From CBINFS01 sp966250015 (GTDB taxonomy: Bacteria; Bacteroidota; Rhodothermia; Rhodothermales; DASSAV01), in the NCBI GenBank assembly GCA_966250015.1, contig CBINFS010000004.1, forward strand, positions 1 to 64,000: DNA of 64,000 nt. Direction: 5' to 3'. Shown here piece after piece: positions 57,982-64,000 of this stretch. The first letter of the stretch is position 1, and each line of letters opens with the position of its first letter. The notes under the pieces were generated by a model that was given only the letters and a program-made list of their open reading frames with translations, ran no database searches and was not told the DNA's origin. A program made the position numbers and the translations under genes.

Positions 57982-58794
57982 TTACTCAACCACGATCTGC
58001 TGCTCGATGACCTGGCTTTCCAGGCCTGCGCGGTCGAAGGCCTGAAATGCGAAGGTGTTGATCCCCGGATTATTGTGGGATTCGATGATGAGGGTGACGG
58101 TGAACCTGCCGTCGCCGGCCGTTTCGTCCCCCGAGTTGCTGTTGACGCCACCGTCATCGAGCAGGGCGATTTGAGCGGCGGGATTGTTCACGTTCCACAT
58201 GACCACCCGGCTGACACTGGCCAGGCCGTCCGGATCGGACACTTCAACGACGATTCTTACCGGCCGTGGTGGGTCGCCCGGTCCGGGCCGCACGACTGTT
58301 GCCGGAGCGTCGACCGATAGGATGAGGGGCGGCCGGCCCACCTCGACGAATTCGAGCATGCCCCGTACGTCGTTCCCCCTCACACCCCGATCGTCGACGG
58401 GATATAGCAGGATCGTGTACTTGCCGATTTCGGCCTTGGGAATGGGAAGCTTCACGGTCGCCTGGAAGCGGCCTCCCGATGCCTTTTGCAGGTTGCCTTC
58501 GGCGAGAGGCTTTCCGACGCGCCGGGGCGGCTGCACGATGAAGGAAACCTGCTCGACCGTTCCGTCCAGGTCTTCGGCGAGCACGCTGAGCGTGACGGTG
58601 ACGTATGCGGTGTCGCCGACGATCTGGTCGTCGGGCACGTCGCTCAGCGCAACGATCTGCGGGGAAAACTCCAGGTTGGAGAGGGTGGGCGGTCTGCTGT
58701 CCTCGAGGGAGGGGCCGGGCGCCGAGTCACACCCAAAGAGCGCCGCACTCAAAAACAACAGGAGGGCGGCACGAAATAAATACCGGTCGCGCAT
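57982..58794 (-). CDS. Lipoprotein with two Ig-like domains
   Basis: A 270-residue lipoprotein (lipobox LFGC, from ATG 58794). Two beta-sandwich domains are visible: ~45-150 (LSNLEFSPQIVAL... YVTVTLSVLAEDLDGTVEQV) and ~165-270 (LSVDAPATVVRPG... VRIVVEVSDPDGLASVSRVV... GDETAGDGRFTVTL). Both resemble cadherin- or Ig-like modules. Function unknown. It is the first gene of the four-gene envelope operon, 25 bases before the propeller gene. Confidence 0.7.
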   Translation of the reverse strand: MRDRYLFRAALLLFLSAALFGCDSAPGPSLEDSRPPTLSNLEFSPQIVALSDVPDDQIVGDTAYVTVTLSVLAEDLDGTVEQVSFIVQPPRRVGKPLAEGNLQKASGGRFQATVKLPIPKAEIGKYTILLYPVDDRGVRGNDVRGMLEFVEVGRPPLILSVDAPATVVRPGPGDPPRPVRIVVEVSDPDGLASVSRVVMWNVNNPAAQIALLDDGGVNSNSGDETAGDGRFTVTLIIESHNNPGINTFAFQAFDRAGLESQVIEQQIVVE

Positions 58795-59001
58795 AGGAAT
58801 GGGCACAACTGAAAACACGTACAATCAAACCGAAAGTCACCGCCAGTAAAGCGGAAAAAAGATTAGTAGCAGACTTCGGCCATAGCGTGCAGTTTGTGGA
58901 ATCGAGCGCGAAAGAAGGGATACGGAGCCCCTCTGCGGCGCAAGATAGCACACGAAAACCAATAATACACCATGGTCCCGTCCGTAATACACCGTTCTTC
59001 C

Positions 59002-60213
59002 TCATCCCACGTAAATGGGCCGGATGCTGAAACATAGCACGAAGATGAGCAAGGCCAGGATCGCCAGCGACCGGCGTCCGGGCGTCAGCGGAGCACTATA
59101 GAGGACGGGCGGGTGGTCGATCTTGATGAAGAGCACGATCAACAGGCCGAAGATCAGCCATCCGGAATACCCGAAGCGCATGGCGGCGGGACCAATGACG
59201 GTGGCAATCGCCACAATGGCCATGACGGCAAGCAAGGTCGGCGCGATTAGCCGGTGATCGCCCTCAAATACCCGATTCAGGAAAAAGTACAGGATCGCGG
59301 CCAGAATGAACCACGACAGGCTACCCACGATCTGGTTGTACTCCCGGAACGAGGGGAAGAAGTCGTTGACGAAGCCGATGGCGCCCGAAATCAGAAGCAC
59401 CAGGACGAAGATGCGAGCCAGAATGGCGTGCCACTTCCTGCCGACGAGCGCATAGAGGATGTGGCCGCCGTCGAGCTGGCCGACGGGCAGCAGGTTCAGC
59501 GCCGTGAAGAACAAGCCGAGCCACCCGGCCCAGAGCACGGGATAGTGGTAGATCTCGTACATCGGCGGGACGTTCGGGAATAGCTGCGAGAGTCCCCAGT
59601 ACAGCAGCGTACGCCCCACGACCAGGTTCAAGCTTCCCTCCTCCGGATTGCCGGCCGGCGGTGTGTCCGGGAAGCGGCCGTACTCCCGGATGAACGCCTT
59701 GATCTCTTCGTGCCCCGTGAGGTCGAGCAGGTACTCCGGCGAGGGCAGCGTTGCCAGGCCATAGAGCAACAGGCCAAGCGCCACGACGAACCCGGCGATT
59801 GGGCCGGCCGCGCCGATGTCGAAAAGCTTCTTGATGGATGGGATGGGCTCCCGAATGCGTATGATTGCACCGAGCGTACCGGTGAAGATGACGGGAGCCG
59901 GAATGTAATACGGCAGTGAGGTGCTGATCCCGTGATAACGCGCCGCGAAAAAGTGACCGAACTCGTGGACGGAGAGGAACAGGAGTAGGGAAAAGCCAAA
60001 GAGCAAACCATCGGGCACGAACCACCACACCCCCAGCTCCTCGTATCGCAGGATGCGACCTGCAAACGTCCCCCCGGCGTAGACAGTCGAAACGAAAGTC
60101 AGCAGGAAAAGCGTCAGGTGAAGCCAGTAACGATGGCGTTTCTGCGGCGGCCGGAGACCAGCCTGCACAGGGTCCTGCGGGCGGAGCGAGCTGAAAGACG
60201 TCTTTGGTTCCAC
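59002..60213 (-). CDS. Site-2 protease family zinc metalloprotease (M50)
   Basis: A 403-residue polytopic membrane protein of the S2P/RseP group. Zinc ligands H83 and H87 with catalytic E84 are in HEFGH, and D247 is in the LDGGH motif of a later helix. No PDZ domain is present, and a ~55-residue loop (PEYLLDLTGHEEIKAFIREY) lies in the periplasmic or cytoplasmic face, similar to EGY1/Rv2869c-like members without PDZ. S2P enzymes cleave membrane-bound regulators; the substrate here is unknown. The start is GTG. Confidence 0.9.
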   Translation of the reverse strand: MEPKTSFSSLRPQDPVQAGLRPPQKRHRYWLHLTLFLLTFVSTVYAGGTFAGRILRYEELGVWWFVPDGLLFGFSLLLFLSVHEFGHFFAARYHGISTSLPYYIPAPVIFTGTLGAIIRIREPIPSIKKLFDIGAAGPIAGFVVALGLLLYGLATLPSPEYLLDLTGHEEIKAFIREYGRFPDTPPAGNPEEGSLNLVVGRTLLYWGLSQLFPNVPPMYEIYHYPVLWAGWLGLFFTALNLLPVGQLDGGHILYALVGRKWHAILARIFVLVLLISGAIGFVNDFFPSFREYNQIVGSLSWFILAAILYFFLNRVFEGDHRLIAPTLLAVMAIVAIATVIGPAAMRFGYSGWLIFGLLIVLFIKIDHPPVLYSAPLTPGRRSLAILALLIFVLCFSIRPIYVG

Positions 60214-60235
60214 GAAAGGCTGCTGAATGACCAGA

Positions 60236-60270
60236 ACAAAAAACCACCGGGCTCTCGGGGAGCCCGGTGG
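60236..60270 (-). terminator. Rho-independent terminator of aspartate aminotransferase gene
   Basis: CCACCGGGCT (60244-60253) pairs perfectly with AGCCCGGTGG (60261-60270) around a 7-nt loop. On the minus strand it is followed by six T (complement of AAAAAA at 60238-60243). It lies about 48 bases after the aminotransferase stop. Confidence 0.85.
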
Positions 60271-60318
60271 ATGTGCTCTACGCAGAGCCGGCTTTTTGGT
60301 TCAATTCAGGCCGGCGCC

Positions 60319-61533
60319 TCATTGGAGGCTCCGAAGGCCATCGGCAAACCGATCCATCGCGGTCTCCAGATCCTTCATGGAAGCGGCATAGGAAATGCGA
60401 ATCCCCTTGGGAGCGCCGAATGCAGCGCCGGAGACGAGCGCGATGTTGAACTCGTCGAGCAGGTAATACGCCAGATCGTCTGCATTTTCGATTTTCCGGC
60501 CGGTCGGCGACACCTTGCCCATGTAAGCCGAGAGGTCAGGGAACAAATAAAAGGCGCCTTCGGGTTTCGGGCACCGGACCCCTTCGATCGTCTCCAGCCT
60601 GCTGAGGACGAAGTCGCGGCGCTGCCGGAAGGCAGCAACCATTTCGTCGACGGGGCCACGGCTCATCCTCAGCGCCGCGACACCGGCTTTCTGCGTGATG
60701 CTCGACGGCGCGGAGGTAAACTGGCTCTGCACCTTCCCGGCCGCTTTGACGATCTCGGGTTCGGCGGCGAGGTAGCCCAGGCGCCAGCCGGTCATCGCAT
60801 AGCCCTTGGAGAAGCCGTTGACCGTGATCGTGCGCTCTTTCATGCCCGGCAACGAGGCAAAGGATACGTGCTCCGCGTCGAACAGGATGTACTCGTAGAT
60901 CTCGTCGGAAAGGACGAACACGTGCTCGTGCCGGCGCAGGACGTCAGCCAAGTCCTCCAGCTCCTGACGGGTATACACCGTGCCGGTAGGATTGGAAGGC
61001 GAGCAGTGGATGAGCATCCGCGTTTTGTCGGTGATGACCGATTCGAGCGTCGCGGCATCCAGGCGGTAGTTGTTCTCGACCGTCGTGGGCACGATAATCG
61101 GCTTGGCTCCGGCCAGACGTACCATTTCCGGATAGCTGACCCAATACGGCGCCGGGATCAGCACTTCGTCTCCGGGCCTGCAAAGCACCTCGACGGCAAG
61201 CGCTACGGACTGCTTTGCTCCGTTCGAGCAAAGGATCTGCGCGGGGGAATAGTCGAGGCCATTGTCACGTTTGAGCTTGGCGCTGATCTCCTGACGCAGC
61301 TCGAGCATGCCGGCGTTTTCGGTGTAGTGAGTAAACCCTTCGCGGATGGCCTGTATGGCGGCCTCACAAATCGGTTCGGGTGTTGTGAAGTCCGGTTCTC
61401 CCGCGCTCAGGCTCACCACGGGCCGTCCTTCCCGCATGAGCTCCTTGGCGCGAGCGGTCATGGCGAGGGTTTCAGAAGGCCGCATCGCCTCCACACGGGG
61501 ATTAAGCGTCAGTTCGGGAGCAGTCACACTCAT
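60319..61533 (-). CDS. aspC: Aspartate aminotransferase (class I PLP)
   Basis: A 404-residue class-I aminotransferase of subgroup Ib. The Schiff-base lysine is K243 (VNGFSKGYAMTGWRLGY); SPSNPTG (178-184) and SAGEPDF near residue 43 mark the substrate site. Subgroup Ib enzymes act on aspartate and often on prephenate. ATG 61533 (MSVTAPELTL) is chosen; an in-frame start 12 codons upstream encodes a Thr-rich stretch. It has its own terminator and is not clearly in an operon. Confidence 0.92.
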   Translation of the reverse strand: MSVTAPELTLNPRVEAMRPSETLAMTARAKELMREGRPVVSLSAGEPDFTTPEPICEAAIQAIREGFTHYTENAGMLELRQEISAKLKRDNGLDYSPAQILCSNGAKQSVALAVEVLCRPGDEVLIPAPYWVSYPEMVRLAGAKPIIVPTTVENNYRLDAATLESVITDKTRMLIHCSPSNPTGTVYTRQELEDLADVLRRHEHVFVLSDEIYEYILFDAEHVSFASLPGMKERTITVNGFSKGYAMTGWRLGYLAAEPEIVKAAGKVQSQFTSAPSSITQKAGVAALRMSRGPVDEMVAAFRQRRDFVLSRLETIEGVRCPKPEGAFYLFPDLSAYMGKVSPTGRKIENADDLAYYLLDEFNIALVSGAAFGAPKGIRISYAASMKDLETAMDRFADGLRSLQ

Positions 61534-61630
61534 GATAGTCCTGGTCGTGGTTGTTCGAGATATGATCAAAATAAGTTAGTAAACCACCGCGAGATTTTTC
61601 AGGGGCAAAAACGATTATGCGGCCACGGCC

Positions 61631-62128
61631 TTAATTATTTAATGTTCGTTTCCTTTCGAGCGCCTCAACGACAGGAGGGGGCACAAACTTTGAGGTGTCG
61701 CCACCCCACAGGTGGATCTCACGAACGATCGAGGCGCTCACGAAGGCGTGCGCTTCCGACGTCATAAAAAACACGGTTTCGAGCTCCGGGAAGAGGCGGC
61801 GATTGGCGAACGCCATGCGGAACTCGAAGTCGAAATCTCCGACCTGCCGCAGCCCCCTGACGAGCGCCACCGCACCCCGCCGTCGCGCATAGTCCACGAG
61901 CAACCCTTCGAACGACACGACGCTGACGTTCTTCAAGTCGCTGGTGCACGCACGAATGAGGTCCAGGCGTTCCTCCACGGTGAAGAGAGACTTCTTGTCC
62001 GCATTTACCGCCACGGTGACCTCCACCTGGTCGAAGATGCGGACGGCCCGTTCGAGGATGTCGAGATGTCCGAAGGTGATCGGATCGAAGGTGCCCGGGT
62101 AAAGGGCAAGTCTTGGCGAATCGCTCAT
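61631..62128 (-). CDS. coaD: Phosphopantetheine adenylyltransferase
   Basis: Fourth step of coenzyme A synthesis: transfers AMP to 4'-phosphopantetheine. The 165-residue protein has the nucleotidyltransferase signature YPGTFDPITFGH (H21 in the TxGH motif) and the VRGLRQVGDFDFEFRMA segment. Its ATG overlaps the stop of rsmD (ATGA at 62125-62128), a very common coaD-rsmD pairing. Confidence 0.96.
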   Translation of the reverse strand: MSDSPRLALYPGTFDPITFGHLDILERAVRIFDQVEVTVAVNADKKSLFTVEERLDLIRACTSDLKNVSVVSFEGLLVDYARRRGAVALVRGLRQVGDFDFEFRMAFANRRLFPELETVFFMTSEAHAFVSASIVREIHLWGGDTSKFVPPPVVEALERKRTLNN

Positions 62129-62682
62129 GGCCTCTCGTCGTTGTGATCGGCAGGGCTGAAGATGGAAACGATGGTTCGTCCGTACGGCCGGGAAACCAGC
62201 AGATATGGATGCCCGGCGAATGAATGCCGGGAGTCGTGTTCGAGCGTGAAAAGCCCGTCGGGCGTGAGGTGTGGCAGTGCGAGCTGGGGCAGTTCCGGGA
62301 TTTGTTCGAGCTCGTAGGGGGGATCGGCGAGAATGAGGTCGAACGGAGGCCCGGTGTAACGCTGGATGTACGAAACGGCGTCCGATCGCAGGAAGAAGCA
62401 GACGTTCTGCACGCCAAGATCGGCTGCGTTCTGCCTGGCAAATTTGAGGCTCGTCGGGTCGAACTCGACGAAGGTAGCCGCGGCGGCGCCCCGGCTGATC
62501 GCTTCGAGGCCAAGTGCGCCTGTACCCGCAAACAGATCGAGGACGGAGGCGCCGTCCAGATCCATCCGGGCCTCGACCAGATTGAAGAGCGATTCGCGGG
62601 TCCGGTCCGTGCTGGGACGTGTGACGTTACCCTTTGGGGCGCGAATACTTCTTCGCTTGAGCGTTCCCGCAATGATGCGCAT
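62125..62682 (-). CDS. rsmD: 16S rRNA (guanine-966-N2)-methyltransferase
   Basis: Methylates G966 of 16S rRNA in the 30S subunit. The 185-residue enzyme begins MRIIAGTLKRRSIRAPKG and contains RPSTDRTRESLFN, the SAM-binding LDLFAGTGALGLE (49-61) and the catalytic DPPY at 120-123. It is translationally coupled to coaD. The DUF3822-like gene lies 83 bases upstream on the same strand, as in Bacteroidota genomes. Confidence 0.96.
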   Translation of the reverse strand: MRIIAGTLKRRSIRAPKGNVTRPSTDRTRESLFNLVEARMDLDGASVLDLFAGTGALGLEAISRGAAAATFVEFDPTSLKFARQNAADLGVQNVCFFLRSDAVSYIQRYTGPPFDLILADPPYELEQIPELPQLALPHLTPDGLFTLEHDSRHSFAGHPYLLVSRPYGRTIVSIFSPADHNDERP

Positions 62683-62765
62683 GATGGAGGGAGCCTATCT
62701 GGATGGGACAAGACGACATGGATACTCCCAACCTAACCGGCGGGTTCGCTCCATTTCAAAAAGCG

Positions 62766-63689
62766 CTACAGTGCCACGCCGATGCAGGAGACGTAGGCTC
62801 CCGCGTCGAAGCTCGTCGAGAGGCTCGCCGGGTCCAGTGAAACGATTTCGACGGGGTTCAGGGTCTGGACTTCCTTTCCAAAAGCATCCCCGATCAACCC
62901 CGGATCCGCCAGGGTAAATCCGGCTCCGTACGTGTACAGTTCGTCGATCTCTTGTGTATCCAGTTTCAGGCGTTCTAACAGAGCCAGTGCGAAGTAGGTG
63001 GTATCGTGCGGGGACTGAATCTCCGCGAAGTGGCTGAACTGCCAGCGTCCATCGCGCAACAGGACAAATTCGACGTGTGAGGGGTACCAGCCGATGGCGA
63101 GCACGTGGTGTGGGATCGGTACACCCCGAAGTGTGGCCTTGCGGATGAGGGTTGCCGCCACCTCGGCGGCGGCGTCCATGCTGACCCTGACCCGGAACTC
63201 GGCCGGATGCAGCTCGTGAAGCACCTGATCGATCCGGTCGTGAACGTGACTCCCCAGCGCCAGCACGTGATACCATTCGGCCGTACGCCCGTCCGACAAC
63301 ACCTCCTCGACGACGTGATCGGCCGTGAAGTGGAGTCCATGGTCCTGTGAGGCGCCGGTTACGAGCTCGATCTCCTGCTCCACGCGCCTGCGGTTGCGTT
63401 CACTGTCCGGATCGGATGGGAGTGCAGTGAAAAACGAGTAGCAGAGGGGCGGGTGGACGGCAATCTGAAAGGAAGTGGCGGAAGACCCCGAGAATACGTC
63501 TCGCAGGGCTTCCGCCACGGTTTCGAGATAAACGGGCTGGGCCTCGTCGAGCAATTGATGCGCGACGTCGAAGTCGAAGTCGCAGCTCCCGAGCCGTAGC
63601 AGCCGATAGCGTGAGCCGATACGTTCTACTTCCGCATACCGGAGCGTCTGATCGTACAGGTCAATGCCGGCCCTGACTCGTGATTCCAT
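62766..63689 (-). CDS. DUF3822-like protein (actin-like fold suspected)
   Basis: A 307-residue cytoplasmic protein without signal or membrane segment. The start (RVRAGIDLYDQTLRYAEVER) and the two-lobed repeat of short strands (VLAIGWYPSHVEFVLLRDGRW... FAEIQSPHDTTYF) suggest an actin/HSP70-like fold as in PilM or DUF3822. Assignment to DUF3822 rests largely on its place directly before rsmD-coaD, where Bacteroidota usually carry that family. Function unknown. ATG 63689 is preferred over a longer frame to 63737. Confidence 0.6.
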   Translation of the reverse strand: MESRVRAGIDLYDQTLRYAEVERIGSRYRLLRLGSCDFDFDVAHQLLDEAQPVYLETVAEALRDVFSGSSATSFQIAVHPPLCYSFFTALPSDPDSERNRRRVEQEIELVTGASQDHGLHFTADHVVEEVLSDGRTAEWYHVLALGSHVHDRIDQVLHELHPAEFRVRVSMDAAAEVAATLIRKATLRGVPIPHHVLAIGWYPSHVEFVLLRDGRWQFSHFAEIQSPHDTTYFALALLERLKLDTQEIDELYTYGAGFTLADPGLIGDAFGKEVQTLNPVEIVSLDPASLSTSFDAGAYVSCIGVAL

Positions 63690-63761
63690 GCCCAAAGATT
63701 TCAAACCCGGCCGGAAAAAGGACGGTGAAACGAACACCGGCCTCCCGGGTCAGGAATAGAA

Positions 63762-64000
63762 TTACTCCCAGCTTGCGGCGTTCACGCGCGTGATGTCGGG
63801 CTCGATCGAGCCGATGTAGTCATCAGATCCTGGATCCTCGAGGAGGTACGTTTTTACGCGAGACGTATCGTTGACGGTAAGCCGGAAGGGTTCGCCCGTA
63901 CGCGGGGAGTAGATCAAGGAATCGAGTGTAAAGCCTTCGCCGAAGACGCTGTCCGACGCCACACGCAAAACGGAATCCTGCCGAATGAACTCGACCAGGG
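63762..64000 (-). CDS. C-terminal part of an unknown protein (cut by window edge)
   Basis: An open frame enters from beyond the right edge and stops at 63762, leaving ~79 residues: ...LVEFIRQDSVLRVASDSVFG... ending ITRVNAASWE. The sequence is acidic, strand-rich, and without a recognised motif. It could be the end of an envelope or lipoprotein domain; too little is present to tell. Confidence 0.55.
   Translation of the reverse strand, partial: LVEFIRQDSVLRVASDSVFGEGFTLDSLIYSPRTGEPFRLTVNDTSRVKTYLLEDPGSDDYIGSIEPDITRVNAASWE

Noticed and set aside
60118..61767. Plus-strand open frame (549 codons) across the aminotransferase region
   Set aside because: Opposes aspC, coaD and the terminator at 60244; the composition is that of an antisense frame.

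Overview
The window looks like a chromosomal segment of a Gram-negative, aerobic member of the Rhodothermota/Bacteroidota lineage (Rhodothermus/Salinibacter relatives). The reasons are a moderately GC-rich sequence, a short Bacteroidota-type RpoD, BshC of bacillithiol synthesis, DUF3098- and DUF3822-type proteins, PorV/PorQ-type barrels, an exported protein ending in a FlgD-like sorting domain, and many lipoproteins and TonB-free barrels. No phage, insertion sequence or CRISPR array was seen. Most of it is housekeeping DNA, with a few accessory or decayed patches. All family names come from reading motifs; no database search was possible.

Layout. 50-5627: lipA, ndk, a NamZ-like lipoprotein, a DUF3098 protein, a PBP4-type peptidase and mreD (mostly cell-wall genes). 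5635-9929 (minus): a thrA-dapB-dapA aspartate-pathway operon. 10066-10825: tRNA-Ala with promoter and terminator, then a broken methyltransferase gene. 10975-14190: a secreted subtilase and a convergent secreted esterase. 14527-16967: mscL, two small unknown genes and rpoD. 17031-19197: two divergent regulators with degenerate receiver domains and a SpoIIAA-like membrane protein. 19273-22640: moeB-rhodanese, then a minus operon of barrel, S41 protease and GerW-like protein. 22821-23256: a patch of dispersed palindromic repeats.

23407-38253 is the most coherent block. A minus-strand sensor kinase with a FixL-like haem-PAS signature and its LuxR-type response regulator are transcribed away from a complete cbb3 oxidase locus: ccoNOQP, ccoGHIS, hemN, and two accessory membrane proteins. 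The layout suggests an oxygen-sensing circuit like rhizobial FixLJ-fixNOQP/GHIS. Two abutting perfect inverted repeats lie in the divergent intergenic region.

38276-49000 (minus): pckA, an HD-type (p)ppGpp-hydrolase-like protein coupled to bshC, a BFN-UVR nuclease, hisC-hisD, a transglutaminase-like protease, glgX and a small helical protein. 49198-54351: an S9-like protein with a degraded catalytic triad, a NagZ-like GH3 lipoprotein and a CPBP protease. 54360-58794 (minus): a four-gene envelope operon (Ig-like lipoprotein, Asp-box propeller with C-terminal sorting domain, two PorV-like barrels). 59002-64000 (minus): a site-2 protease, aspartate aminotransferase, coaD-rsmD, a DUF3822-like protein and one gene cut by the window edge.
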